A stretch of DNA of 64,000 nt. Source: Chryseobacterium indologenes. GTDB lineage: Bacteria; Bacteroidota; Bacteroidia; Flavobacteriales; Weeksellaceae. The translations under genes were made by a program, and so were the position numbers. A model generated the notes under the pieces. That model was not told the DNA's origin. It worked only from the letters and a program-made list of their open reading frames with translations, and made no database searches. Shown here one piece after another: positions 33,655 through 42,551 of this stretch (position 1 is its first letter; each line of letters opens with the position of its first letter). The stretch is taken from assembly GCF_002025665.1 (NCBI RefSeq), contig NZ_CP018786.1:186001-250000 (forward strand), in the 5' to 3' direction.

Positions 33655-35148
33655 CTATTCCGGCAGTTGATTATACTCCATACTCTTCATCTCTAAGTTC
33701 AAATACTTATTTCCTTCATTTTTATAGTGTTGAGGAGCTTCCAGTCCCATATATTTCATGATCAGAGGATAGATATAAGTAGTTTGGGTCTGTTGGGATT
33801 CATGTCCGGTAATTCTGTAGTTTGCCGGAACTTTGTCTCCAAACCATACAAAAAACGGTACCTGAGTAGATTCTTTAGAGTCTACGTGCAATAATTTGTC
33901 TCCTTGTATTTTAAGGCCATGATCTGAAGCATAAATTACCACAGAATTAGTGTTCTTCAGCGTTTTGAAAATATTGTTGAAAACATAATCCGTGTATTTG
34001 ATAGAACTGTCATAGCAGTTAAGATCTCCGGAATTCCAGTTAGGAGGAAGTCTGTTACATGGGTTTGGATGGCTTCCCATAATGTGAAGAACTACAAATT
34101 TATTCTCTTTCTTCTGTATTACATTTTTGAGCTCAGGAACAATTACTTCATCATAGCCGTTTACCCACTTTTTATTTTTAGACATGGAAGCGATGGCTGT
34201 AATCCCTCTTGCGCTAGCCTGTGTACTGAGCCAGAAAGAATTGTATCCGCTTTGATTGGCAAGATTGATGATATTGTAAGAAAGTTTATCATAACGATAT
34301 CTGAATTCATCCGGATGAATGCTGGATAACATTAATGGGACACTCAGGTTGGTAATTCCTGCAGGAGAAACAGCATGATCAAAAATCATCATGTTTTCAG
34401 CCTGTTGATCTGTATAAGGAGTTGTTTTTTTAGAATAGCCATACAGGGACATATTTTGCTTTCTTTCTGATTCTCCGATGATAAGAATTACATTTTCTAT
34501 TCCAGGCTGTATTTTTTTGATATTGAAAACCGGAATATTCTTTTTTATTGCGTTAATATCTCTCTGTATATTCAAAGCGGTATTGAAATCGGATAAATGA
34601 TAGTATACATTCTTAATCATCCTGCCTCCTCCTTTATTGCTTACATAGGTATGTTTAAGGTGGTATCCGAATGGTAAAATAAGCCACAGTAATGCAATAA
34701 TAATAAATTTAGCATCAACTTTAACTACATTTTCTTTAAGGTAATTCACAGAGTATACTACCATTCCCAGAAAAACGAAAAATAAGATGACCGGAAGAAT
34801 AAACATATAAGACATGCTCATGGCTTCATCCGGATTAGACTCAAGAATACTGATGGCCATTCCTACATTAAATCCGGAATGATAAATAAGAAAACATGAT
34901 ACTGAGATCAGAAAGTTAATGCTTAATAATAAACAGAGAATAACAGCAATGACAGTTGTATATTTATTCTTAAAAAGAAGCGCATTGAATACCAGAAACG
35001 AAGAAAACATAATTCCATACTCAAAAATATTCCGGATACTGTCTATTTTTTCAGCCCCAAAGAGATTATCAAAGATATAAGGGAATGAAATCAAAAACCC
35101 CGTTAGGTATATTATAATGAGAAGAATGGGAACTATTTTTTTGAACAT
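33655..35148 (-). CDS. Lipid A phosphoethanolamine transferase (EptA-like)
   Basis: 497 residues. Five N-terminal membrane helices (about 1-165) anchor a periplasmic sulfatase/alkaline-phosphatase-fold domain (about 215-490). Catalytic signature: GESERKQNMSLYGYSKKTTPY (metal-binding Glu near 227 and the nucleophilic Thr near 243) and YASDHGLK (metal-binding Asp-His near 405). These enzymes move phosphoethanolamine from phosphatidylethanolamine to lipid A or another surface glycan and can lower susceptibility to cationic peptides. ATG at 35148. It stands alone beside the polysaccharide locus, so its target could be the core or lipid A. Confidence 0.88.
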   Translation of the reverse strand: MFKKIVPILLIIIYLTGFLISFPYIFDNLFGAEKIDSIRNIFEYGIMFSSFLVFNALLFKNKYTTVIAVILCLLLSINFLISVSCFLIYHSGFNVGMAISILESNPDEAMSMSYMFILPVILFFVFLGMVVYSVNYLKENVVKVDAKFIIIALLWLILPFGYHLKHTYVSNKGGGRMIKNVYYHLSDFNTALNIQRDINAIKKNIPVFNIKKIQPGIENVILIIGESERKQNMSLYGYSKKTTPYTDQQAENMMIFDHAVSPAGITNLSVPLMLSSIHPDEFRYRYDKLSYNIINLANQSGYNSFWLSTQASARGITAIASMSKNKKWVNGYDEVIVPELKNVIQKKENKFVVLHIMGSHPNPCNRLPPNWNSGDLNCYDSSIKYTDYVFNNIFKTLKNTNSVVIYASDHGLKIQGDKLLHVDSKESTQVPFFVWFGDKVPANYRITGHESQQTQTTYIYPLIMKYMGLEAPQHYKNEGNKYLNLEMKSMEYNQLPE

Positions 35149-35649
35149 GGTTGTGGGTGTCTGGGCTGTTAAGATAAATGTTATATCATCTTCCTCTTAG
35201 AGTTTCCGGAAGAGTCTGCCGAATATCAGAATCATGGAGTGCATGAAAAGAATTACTATCAGATAATAATTCCCAAATGTTATAGATATTGCATCAACTC
35301 AAAAAAGAAACTTTTGAAGATAAATTGTTGTGGTTTAGAGCGGTATGTCTTTTTCCGCTTTATAGAGTTGATTGCGTAGGTAGGAATGGGGGCACTTGGG
35401 TCATATTTTTTTTCATCAAAAATTATTTTAAAAAATTAATAATAAGTCTGGGTTGTGTTTTTAATATTAAGCGATTTTTTTCAGAACAAGTGTATTGAAT
35501 GATTGGAATCATCCGGATAATAAAATGTGATATTTTATATAAAGTTGGATGATTGTGGATTATTTTTAATCAAATAATACAATTTTTTCAAATGTACATG
35601 AAATTAGCGAAAAATACAAGTAGAATTTTTACGATAACTATTGGAGTTA
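35149..35649. other. Intergenic region of 501 bases at the edge of the polysaccharide locus
   Basis: Between eptA-like (its 5' side) and the stop of the first minus-strand polysaccharide gene. The sequence is AT-rich. A 69-codon frame from a TTG (35289-35498) has no ribosome-binding signal or family resemblance and is not called. No clear terminator for the 35650 gene and no clear promoter for eptA were found. Confidence 0.5.
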
Positions 35650-36204
35650 CTACACTTTACGGTTGATGTACTCCTTTGTTGCATCTGCGGTAGGGATAAT
35701 TTTAGCAGGATTTCCTATAACAACAGAATTGGAAGGAACATCAAAGTTAACATAAGAGTTGGGAACAATCAATACATTATTTCCAATAGTGATTCCTCCT
35801 ACAATAACTGCATTAGTACCAATCCATACTTCATCACCAATAACCGGATATCCTTCATTTTTTCCACGGTTTTGCTGTCCTATCGTAACGCCATGGGCGA
35901 TGTTGCAATTTTTCCCGATCACTGTTTTCGGATTGATCACAAGGCTTCCAAAATGACCTAAATAAAATCCTTCCCCAATCTGAGTCTCAGGATAAATCTG
36001 AAACCCGTATTTGATCTGGTAATGTCTTAATACAATTCTCCAGAAAGTATTTAAAACCGGTTTCTTCTGATACTTCTGAGCCATTCTCAGAATGTACACA
36101 AAATGAAGATTGGGATTAATGCATTTTTTCCAGATCTGAAATGGGGAAAGCCACTTTCCACTTTCCCTGTAAAAGTCTTTTTGAATGATTGAATAATCAG
36201 CCAT
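35650..36204 (-). CDS. Serine-acetyltransferase-like O-acetyltransferase (left-handed beta helix)
   Basis: 184 residues from the ATG at 36204 (a TTG at 36210 is less likely). Helical N-terminal about 60 residues, then hexapeptide repeats (IGEGFYLGHFGSLVINPKTVIGKNCNIAHGVTIG..., about 80-170) forming the trimeric left-handed beta helix. The His of NIAHGVTIG is the usual catalytic base. CysE-like proteins of this size inside polysaccharide clusters O-acetylate a sugar from acetyl-CoA. It ends the minus-strand run and starts 11 bases after the stop of the upstream glycosyltransferase gene. Confidence 0.8.
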   Translation of the reverse strand: MADYSIIQKDFYRESGKWLSPFQIWKKCINPNLHFVYILRMAQKYQKKPVLNTFWRIVLRHYQIKYGFQIYPETQIGEGFYLGHFGSLVINPKTVIGKNCNIAHGVTIGQQNRGKNEGYPVIGDEVWIGTNAVIVGGITIGNNVLIVPNSYVNFDVPSNSVVIGNPAKIIPTADATKEYINRKV

Positions 36205-36215
36205 CGTCAATATTT

Positions 36216-37364
36216 TTATACTTCGTCAATTATTTTCTGAAGGTGTTCTACAGATCTTTCCAATACAAACGGAAGCTCCGTTTCCGAAATCTGTTTTTTG
36301 TATTCTTCAGTGATATTTTTATCTGTAAGGAACTTTTTCATTCCTTCATATATTCCTTCTTCTGAATTGGGTGTGATATTTCCCAGCTTTCCATCCTGGA
36401 GAAGATCCCTGATCCCTGAAATATCTGTTGCAGAAATAGGTTTATTCAGAATAAGTGCTTCGGCAATAATGGTAGGAAATCCTTCATGTCGTGAAGACAT
36501 AATGTAGAAATCCGCCTTTTTCATATAAGGATAGGGATTACTGCTGAAACCAAGCATTTTTGCAGTATCCTGAAGACCAAGTGTATTGAGCTGATCCTGA
36601 ATATTATTAAAATCATACCCGTCACCAATAATCAAAAGCTGATGTTTGAACCCTTCATCAATAAGTTTTTTATGCACATTAAGCAATCTGTCGTATCCTT
36701 TCTGAGGATATACGGTTCCTACGGTTACAAAAGTGGGAAGATCACTGTTGAAAGGATAATCATTTACTTCAATATCCGCCTTTCTTAACGTATCATTTTT
36801 GTCGATCGGATTGAAAATCTTAATCACAGATGCTTTTTCAGCTTCATTTTTAGCCAAATCATGCATTCCTTCCTGAAGTTTATTGGAAATTACCAGAATT
36901 CTATCGAACTTGAAAAACTGTCTGATGACTTCCGGAGTATATTCTTTTAAATTGAAAATATCATTCTGTACCCAAATAATCTTTTTCGAATCTTTTTGAG
37001 GGCTGGATAGAATTTCCTGATGCATCGCATGGATGGCAGCAATCTCTACATCGTATTTTTTATTCTTTAAAATAAATTTATAGAGAAGGGAAGGGAACCA
37101 AAGAAACATTTTCTGATAAAGAACCCTGTAAGCTTTCACAGGGATATCCTGTGGTCTGTTGGTCGTTATCATTTCTCCTTTTGTCAAATAGTATAGTGTC
37201 ACCCATGACGGAACCTCTTTAATGTATAATCCTGAATAGAGATTTACCAGAAGGTCAACTTCATATTTGTCAGCAGGCAGATGCTTCAAAAAGTTGATTA
37301 ATACTTTCTCAGCACCACCATGACGTAATGAACCTATACGAATGAGGATTTTTTTCTTTTTCAA
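36216..37364 (-). CDS. Family 4 glycosyltransferase (GT-B)
   Basis: 382 residues. N-terminal ILIRIGSLRHGGAEKVLINFLKHL is the glycine-rich donor/acceptor loop of GT4 enzymes, and the C-terminal domain has FVTVGTVYPQKGYDRLLNV (about 212), LLIIGDGYDFNN, and the E-x7-E-like MSSRHEGFPTIIAEALILNKPI (about 290-312), which bind the nucleotide sugar. It adds a sugar to the growing lipid-linked glycan at the inner membrane. The start is TTG at 37364, as no ATG lies upstream in frame and the protein begins with family sequence at once. The acyltransferase gene 37 bases upstream is probably in the same transcript. Confidence 0.88.
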   Translation of the reverse strand: MKKKKILIRIGSLRHGGAEKVLINFLKHLPADKYEVDLLVNLYSGLYIKEVPSWVTLYYLTKGEMITTNRPQDIPVKAYRVLYQKMFLWFPSLLYKFILKNKKYDVEIAAIHAMHQEILSSPQKDSKKIIWVQNDIFNLKEYTPEVIRQFFKFDRILVISNKLQEGMHDLAKNEAEKASVIKIFNPIDKNDTLRKADIEVNDYPFNSDLPTFVTVGTVYPQKGYDRLLNVHKKLIDEGFKHQLLIIGDGYDFNNIQDQLNTLGLQDTAKMLGFSSNPYPYMKKADFYIMSSRHEGFPTIIAEALILNKPISATDISGIRDLLQDGKLGNITPNSEEGIYEGMKKFLTDKNITEEYKKQISETELPFVLERSVEHLQKIIDEV

Positions 37365-37401
37365 TTTGTTTTTTTCTTTTTATGATTTTACAAGATTAAA
37401 T

Positions 37402-37971
37402 TTATTTAATTTTTCTTGCTTTTTTATACTTGTGAGGAAGATTTTCTTTGATATAAGCATCCAGTTTTTTTCTGTCTTTCTCCAATTCACGGGGATATTC
37501 CGGATTGTTTTTAAGAACAATATCTCCATAGTCTTCAATAGTACACAGAAATTGTGCCGGATTTCCGATAAAGACTGTGTTGTCTGGCATAGACTGTGAC
37601 AATACAGAGTTAGCTCCTAAAATACAGTTATTTCCAATCTGAACATCCTGCATAATAACAGCATTAAGTCCAATGGTGCAGTTATTTCCGATTTTTATTC
37701 TCCCCAGGATTCTTGCATCTTCATATCCCGGAAGTTTTCTAAGCAGAGTAGTTGTTCCACCGTGGTTGACAAACCGTACATCTCCTGCAATGTTCACGTT
37801 ATCGCCAATTTCGATAAGGTAAGGTTCCGTTCCGAAATACACTTTATCGGGCATATTAAAGTTTTTTCCTACTTTCATCCCTCTATATTTAGCCACTTCA
37901 AGACTGCCCCTGTTCAAAAAAGTATGATAGAGGGAGTCTATTTTTAATAGGATTCTGAATATAAAAATCAT
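37402..37971 (-). CDS. Hexapeptide-repeat acyltransferase (left-handed beta helix)
   Basis: 189 residues from the ATG at 37971; a GTG immediately upstream is less likely. N-terminal helix then beta-helix repeats (IEIGDNVNIAGDVRFVNHGG, ILGRIKIGNNCTIGLNAVIMQDVQIGNNCILGANSVL, about 70-140). The His of FVNHGG is in the usual active-site place. It likely transfers an acetyl or other acyl group to a sugar. It is divergent from the KAS III gene on the plus strand, 53 bases away, in a shared promoter region. Confidence 0.82.
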   Translation of the reverse strand: MIFIFRILLKIDSLYHTFLNRGSLEVAKYRGMKVGKNFNMPDKVYFGTEPYLIEIGDNVNIAGDVRFVNHGGTTTLLRKLPGYEDARILGRIKIGNNCTIGLNAVIMQDVQIGNNCILGANSVLSQSMPDNTVFIGNPAQFLCTIEDYGDIVLKNNPEYPRELEKDRKKLDAYIKENLPHKYKKARKIK

Positions 37972-37994
37972 CACAAGTGTAAATTTGTTTTCGT

Positions 37995-38002
37995 TACTTT
38001 TG
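37995..38002 (+). promoter_or_regulatory. -7 promoter element of the KAS III-ACP-SDR operon
   Basis: TACTTTTG, a TAnnTTTG match, 22 bases before the ATG at 38025. No -33 TTG at the normal distance was found. Confidence 0.5.
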
Positions 38003-38024
38003 CAAAGAAAGAGAATTTATTAAT

Positions 38025-38996
38025 ATGATGAAAATTTCAAAAATAGAATATTATCTGCCTCAGCAGGTGCTAACTAACGAGGACCTTGAAAAGCAGTTCC
38101 CTGAATGGAGTTCCGAACGTATCCAGGAGAAAGTAGGTATTTCCCAACGCCATATTTCTTCTGACAGCGAAACCGTACTGGATATGGCTGTACAATCTTC
38201 AGAAAAAATTTTCGAAAACTATGACAGAAACAAAGTAGATTTTATTTTGTTCTGTACCCAGAGTCCGGAGTATTTCCTCCCTACAACGGCCTGTATTTTG
38301 CAGGACAGATTGGGGCTTAGAAAAAATATCGGAGCTATAGATTTTAACCTTGGCTGTTCAGGATTTGTATATGGGTTAGCTTTTGCAAAAGGATTGATTT
38401 CTGGTGGAATTGCAAAGAGTATTCTTTTGGTTACTTCAGAAACGTACACCAAACATATTCATCCCGATGATAAAGGAAACCGAAGCATATTTGGAGATGC
38501 TTCTGCTTCTGCAATTATTGAAAAATCAGAAGGCAATGATTATCAATTCTGTCTGGGAACAGATGGAAGTGGTGCAGAAAATCTTATCGTGAAGAAAGGA
38601 GCTTTCAAAAAAGATTTTGAACTGAATCCTGAACACGAATTCAGTCCTGAAAATATTTATATGAATGGTCCTGAAATTTTTAATTTTACGATTGAAAATA
38701 TCCCCGGGCTGGTAAAAGAAACACTGGAAGTGAATGGAATGACGATGGATGATATTGACCATTTTGTTTTTCATCAGGCCAATTCTTTTATGCTGAATTA
38801 TTTAAGAAAGAAAACAAAAATACCGGCAGAAAAGTTCTATATTGACATGGAAAAAACCGGGAATACTGTTTCGGCAACTATTCCTATTGCTCTTAAAAAT
38901 ATGATGGATAAAGGAATGCTGAAAGAAGGAGATAAAGTTTTAATGGCAGGATTTGGAGTTGGATATTCATGGGGTGCTACCATAATGGAAATTTAA
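38025..38996 (+). CDS. 3-oxoacyl-ACP synthase III (KAS III, FabH-like) in a polysaccharide locus
   Basis: 323 residues, standard for KAS III. It condenses an acyl-CoA (usually acetyl-CoA) with malonyl-ACP. The Cys-His-Asn triad is visible: LGCSGFVYGL (Cys near 111), FHQANSFML (His near 249) and KTGNTVSATIP (Asn near 281). Two adjacent ATGs (38025, 38028). First gene of a three-gene plus-strand operon (KAS III, ACP, SDR) that interrupts minus-strand glycosyltransferase genes. This placement suggests a dedicated role in making an acyl decoration rather than bulk fatty acids. It is not the housekeeping fabH, which usually sits with plsX or rpmF. Confidence 0.9.
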   Translation: MMKISKIEYYLPQQVLTNEDLEKQFPEWSSERIQEKVGISQRHISSDSETVLDMAVQSSEKIFENYDRNKVDFILFCTQSPEYFLPTTACILQDRLGLRKNIGAIDFNLGCSGFVYGLAFAKGLISGGIAKSILLVTSETYTKHIHPDDKGNRSIFGDASASAIIEKSEGNDYQFCLGTDGSGAENLIVKKGAFKKDFELNPEHEFSPENIYMNGPEIFNFTIENIPGLVKETLEVNGMTMDDIDHFVFHQANSFMLNYLRKKTKIPAEKFYIDMEKTGNTVSATIPIALKNMMDKGMLKEGDKVLMAGFGVGYSWGATIMEI

Positions 38997-39022
38997 AAAA
39001 CAAACATTTAAAATTATAAAAT

Positions 39023-39256
39023 ATGAAAACATCCGTTTTTTTAGAAAAACTACAGGAGGAATTGGAAGAAGATGAAACATTGACTACTGAAACGAACTTG
39101 AAATCTTTAGAAAGCTACGATTCTATCAGCTTACTTTCTGTTATTGCGTTTGTAGACGAAAATTTCAGTAAAAAAATTGATACCAAGCATTTTAAAGATA
39201 TTGAAACCGTTTCAGATCTGATGAATGTTATAGGAAAAGAAAATTTTGAAGATTAA
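39023..39256 (+). CDS. Acyl carrier protein
   Basis: 77 residues, normal for an ACP. The phosphopantetheine site is Ser34 in YDSISLL (the usual DSL reads DSI here), followed by a typical acidic helix (SVIAFVDENFSKKIDTKHFKDIETVSDLMNVI). It carries the acyl chain for its operon partners and starts 26 bases after the KAS III stop. Its TAA overlaps the SDR start by one base (TAATG), so the two are translationally coupled. The DSI motif and context mark it as a specialised ACP. Confidence 0.9.
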   Translation: MKTSVFLEKLQEELEEDETLTTETNLKSLESYDSISLLSVIAFVDENFSKKIDTKHFKDIETVSDLMNVIGKENFED

Positions 39257-40014
39257 TGGATGCTTTCTCATTAAAAAATAAAATTATTCTCATTACAGGC
39301 GCTTCTTCCGGAATCGGGAGAAGCTGTTCTGTAGAATGCAGCAATAGCGGTGCTGATCTGATTCTTGTAGGAAGAAACCAGGAGGAACTGATGAAAACCG
39401 TTTCTATGCTTAATCCTGAAACAAAAGTTGAAACCATCACGGAAGATATTACCCAATCTGAAAACCTTGAAGCAATTATTGCCGATAAAGTTTCAGTTTT
39501 AGGTAAAATATCAGGATTTATTCATTGTGCGGGTATCGAAAAAACGTTACCATTAAAGAAACACAATCCTCAGCTCTATCAGGATATATTCGCTGTCAAT
39601 GTCATTGCAGGACTTGAAATTGCTAAAATTTTATCTTTAAAAAAATACAAAGACGAAAACTCCAGTTTTGTGTTTATTTCTTCTGTTGCAGGGATGATAG
39701 GAGAAGCAGGGAAGGCTGCTTATTCTGCCAGTAAAGGCGCTGTAATTTCCGGAGCCCGTTCTTTGGCCATGGAACTTTCAAGAAGTAATATTCGGGTCAA
39801 CAGTATAAGTCCGGCAATGGTCAATACTCCGATTTTAGAGAAAATGTTTGAAAATATCGGAGAAGAAGCTTCATCAGAAATCATAAAAAAGCATCCGCTG
39901 GGAATAGGTGAACCTAAAGATGTAGCGAATGCTTGTATTTTTTTACTGTCTGACGCCTCAAAATGGGTCACAGGCAGTAACCTTGTGATTGACGGAGGAT
40001 ATTCTGCACAATAA
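39256..40014 (+). CDS. Short-chain dehydrogenase/reductase (FabG-like)
   Basis: 252 residues. Nucleotide-binding TGASSGIG (14-21), Ser of SSVAGM (about 142), catalytic YSASK (about 155-159), and C-terminal NLVIDGGYSAQ, all classical SDR. In this operon it probably reduces the 3-oxoacyl-ACP made by the KAS III to a 3-hydroxyacyl-ACP. Its stop (40014) is one base from the stop of the convergent glycosyltransferase, and the two gene ends together form an inverted repeat (40004-40011 with 40023-40030). Confidence 0.9.
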   Translation: MDAFSLKNKIILITGASSGIGRSCSVECSNSGADLILVGRNQEELMKTVSMLNPETKVETITEDITQSENLEAIIADKVSVLGKISGFIHCAGIEKTLPLKKHNPQLYQDIFAVNVIAGLEIAKILSLKKYKDENSSFVFISSVAGMIGEAGKAAYSASKGAVISGARSLAMELSRSNIRVNSISPAMVNTPILEKMFENIGEEASSEIIKKHPLGIGEPKDVANACIFLLSDASKWVTGSNLVIDGGYSAQ

Positions 40015-40015
40015 C

Positions 40016-41170
40016 TTACTTTTTGTGCAGCGTTTCTATAATATTTTCTACGCTGTCAAATATTTTCTTATTGTCAAACTGACTTTCAATTGATTTAAGA
40101 TTCTCTCTGATGTGGAGAACGAGGTCGGGATCAGTAAGGAATGTTTTCATCGCTGCATACATTTCATCTACCTCATAACTGATGAGGTATCCTGTTTCAC
40201 GGTCTTTGATCATCAATCCTACATCTCCTACTTCTGTTGCAATAATAGGTTTCTGAAGAATTAAAGCTTCAGCAATGACCAATGGCCATGCTTCAGACTC
40301 CGAAGGAAGAACAAAATAATCCGCTTTTTTGATATAAGGATAAGGATTCATTTGGTTACCAACCAGAATAAATGTTTTTTCAACATTATTTTTAGCTACC
40401 TGTGCTTTGAGGTTGTTCATTTCATCACCCTCACCAATAACAATGATGCTGTGATGAAATCCTTCGTTGATAAGCTTTGTATGAGCGTCAATAAGCTTAT
40501 GATATCCTTTTCTTGAATGAAGTCTTCCTATAGATGCGAAAACAGGTCCTTCAGGGAAATTTTCAAGCTTTCCTTCTGCCTTACATTTAATTTCTTCGAT
40601 AGGAATAGGATTGATGATAACGCTCTCAGCCGGATAATTAAGATTAGGGTAATGCTGGTGCATCATGTCTTTGATCTTGTGGGAACAGTATACCATATGG
40701 TCAAATTGCGGAAAGCTCTTTAAAATATTCGGCACTAAAGGCTGAAACTTCGGAACATTAATTTCAGAGTGAAACCATCCGATTTTTTTTGAATTCTTAT
40801 TGGTTGAATTCAGAATGGCATCATAGTCTCTGTAATCCATCCCGATCTCAATATCAAAAGTATCATTGATAAGACGGTCTGCAATGGCCGGGGTATTTTT
40901 TAGTTTTCTCAGCTTTATTCTTCTTTTAAAGAGCTGAAGTTTCTGTAAAATAGAATTGTTGGAAAAATCTTCTTTTCCGTCAGTAAGGTATATTTTTCTG
41001 ATGTGCTTCGGAAGTTCATCACGCAGTTTCCCTTGGTTAAGCGTAAGGCATACCGTTATTTCAAATTTGTCCGGATTAAGGTTGTTGAGAAGTCCCAGTA
41101 ATACTTTTTCCACACCTCCCATTTCCATGGAACGATGCCTGAACAAAATTTTTATTTTTTTTTCTAACAT
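40016..41170 (-). CDS. Family 4 glycosyltransferase (GT-B)
   Basis: 384 residues. N-terminal KILFRHRSMEMGGVEKVLLGLLNNL is the GT4 glycine-rich loop; the C-terminal half has FASIGRLHSRKGYHKLIDAH, IVIGEGDEMNNL and the donor-binding LPSESEAWPLVIAEALILQKPIIATEVGDV (about 290-320). Similar in build to the 36216-37364 enzyme but clearly distinct. Its ATG overlaps the upstream GT2 stop (TAATG), so the two are coupled. Cytoplasmic face of the inner membrane; sugar unknown. Confidence 0.88.
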   Translation of the reverse strand: MLEKKIKILFRHRSMEMGGVEKVLLGLLNNLNPDKFEITVCLTLNQGKLRDELPKHIRKIYLTDGKEDFSNNSILQKLQLFKRRIKLRKLKNTPAIADRLINDTFDIEIGMDYRDYDAILNSTNKNSKKIGWFHSEINVPKFQPLVPNILKSFPQFDHMVYCSHKIKDMMHQHYPNLNYPAESVIINPIPIEEIKCKAEGKLENFPEGPVFASIGRLHSRKGYHKLIDAHTKLINEGFHHSIIVIGEGDEMNNLKAQVAKNNVEKTFILVGNQMNPYPYIKKADYFVLPSESEAWPLVIAEALILQKPIIATEVGDVGLMIKDRETGYLISYEVDEMYAAMKTFLTDPDLVLHIRENLKSIESQFDNKKIFDSVENIIETLHKK

Positions 41171-42009
41171 TATCCGAAGATTGATTGTAACGTAATTTTT
41201 ATTTTTTTCTTGATACGGAAAGGCAGCTGATGCTGGTACTGCAGGAGCCCGAATATTTCATCTGCACCTGTATACTGTTCAGGAACTTTTTCTCCATTGA
41301 TGGTAGTAAGTCCTCTGCGCTTTATGGTATTAAAAATCACCTGGGCAAAATATTCGTGGGATTTTTTTTTATTGTCATTCTGGGAAATTCCGCCCTGATG
41401 GGTTCTATAAAGATAGTTAGTTTTGTTGATAAACTGAACATTCCCTTTTTCATACATTTTAAGATATAAATCCTGATCTTCCCCAATTTTTAAATTGGGA
41501 TTCATTTTTTCTGTCTGTTCATAAACATTCTTTCTGAAAGTCACAAAATGAGCAATCTGAATCGGGAAATTAAAAAAATAAGGATCTCTGTTCGGTACCT
41601 GCATAGCTGATCTGAAAGGAGCTATGGGCTTCAGGTTGTGATCACATGTCATAAACCTCGAATAGGTAAGGACTGTATTTTTTTTAGCCTGAAAAATCTC
41701 CATACATTTTTGAATAGCGGTAGGAGAAATAGCATCATCCGGATCCAGAAAACCACAGATTTCTCCTTCGGCCAGTTCAATCAGTTTACTTTTTGTAACT
41801 CCTACACCGGAATTTTTTTCATTTTCAAAAAACTTAAATCTTTTGTCCTTTGAAATCATTTCCTGTATCATTTTCTTCTCGTTTTCAGAAGAGCCATCAT
41901 CTAAAATTACAGCTTCCCAGTTTGTATAGGTCTGTTGAAGAATACTTTCAAAGCAATCCTTAAAAAAGATGGCGTTGTTGTAATGGGCGATAAGGATAGA
42001 AAACTTCAT
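41170..42009 (-). CDS. Family 2 glycosyltransferase (GT-A)
   Basis: 279 residues. Starts MKFSILIAHYNNAIFFKDCFESILQQTYTNW with the GT2 nucleotide-binding strand, AVILDDGSSE (the first Asp pair) and EICGFLDPDDAISPTAI (the DxD-like metal site, about 90-100). It uses a nucleotide sugar to extend the glycan. It is very like the 48113-48958 enzyme (ILIANYNNGHFFEKCYQSL, CGFLDPDDALTQHAL), so the two are paralogues in one locus. Overlaps the upstream gene by four bases (ATGA). Confidence 0.88.
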   Translation of the reverse strand: MKFSILIAHYNNAIFFKDCFESILQQTYTNWEAVILDDGSSENEKKMIQEMISKDKRFKFFENEKNSGVGVTKSKLIELAEGEICGFLDPDDAISPTAIQKCMEIFQAKKNTVLTYSRFMTCDHNLKPIAPFRSAMQVPNRDPYFFNFPIQIAHFVTFRKNVYEQTEKMNPNLKIGEDQDLYLKMYEKGNVQFINKTNYLYRTHQGGISQNDNKKKSHEYFAQVIFNTIKRRGLTTINGEKVPEQYTGADEIFGLLQYQHQLPFRIKKKIKITLQSIFG

Positions 42010-42551
42010 GAACGTTCCTTGAATATTAAATCCTGATGATTGATAACTGTAGTATTAGACGGAATATCTTTATGAATGACACATCCCGCTCCGATGATAC
42101 AGTTGTCTCCAATAGTAACTCCTTTTAAGACGGTCACATTACTCCCAAGCCAGCAATTACTTCCTATTTTGATGGGAGCTGTAGTGAACTCGGAAGAGAA
42201 CAGCTTAAATTCCGGCTGAGTCTGGTAAGCGTGGTTGTGGTCATACAGTTTTACACCTTCTCCGAATAATGTATTGTCTCCTATTGAAATCCTGTCGAGA
42301 CAATTGATAGAGCAGAAATTATTCATGAAAAAATGATCTCCGATTTCTAAAGTGGCGTTCTGCTGTACAAGAATATGTACATAATTTCTGAAACTCATGG
42401 AATTCCCGAACGTAACATTTTTTAAGTTTTCGTGCAGAACAAAATGATTACTGATCCCAAGCTTTATCCCTTTAAAAGAAACATTAGGGTGTTTTTTGAG
42501 ACGAGAAATCTGGCTTTTCCGTTGAATTTTTGCTAAAATTTCATCAAGCAT
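42006..42551 (-). CDS. Hexapeptide-repeat acyltransferase (left-handed beta helix)
   Basis: 181 residues from the ATG at 42551; an in-frame GTG at 42569 would add six residues and cannot be excluded. Beta-helix repeats run from about 40 to 165 (IGDHFFMNNFCSINCLDRISIGDNTLFGEGVKLYDHNHAYQ..., WLGSNVTVLKGVTIGDNCIIGAGCVIHKDIPSN), with the DHNH segment where the catalytic His sits in the maltose/galactoside acetyltransferase family. It likely acetylates a sugar of the polymer. A TATATTTG box on the minus strand (42582-42589) may drive this three-gene run. Divergent from the membrane acyltransferase at 42718. Confidence 0.8.
   Translation of the reverse strand: MLDEILAKIQRKSQISRLKKHPNVSFKGIKLGISNHFVLHENLKNVTFGNSMSFRNYVHILVQQNATLEIGDHFFMNNFCSINCLDRISIGDNTLFGEGVKLYDHNHAYQTQPEFKLFSSEFTTAPIKIGSNCWLGSNVTVLKGVTIGDNCIIGAGCVIHKDIPSNTTVINHQDLIFKERS

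Noticed and set aside
35289..35498. A 69-codon plus-strand frame in the 501-base gap
   Set aside because: TTG start, no ribosome-binding or promoter signal, no domain, and composition like non-coding sequence.
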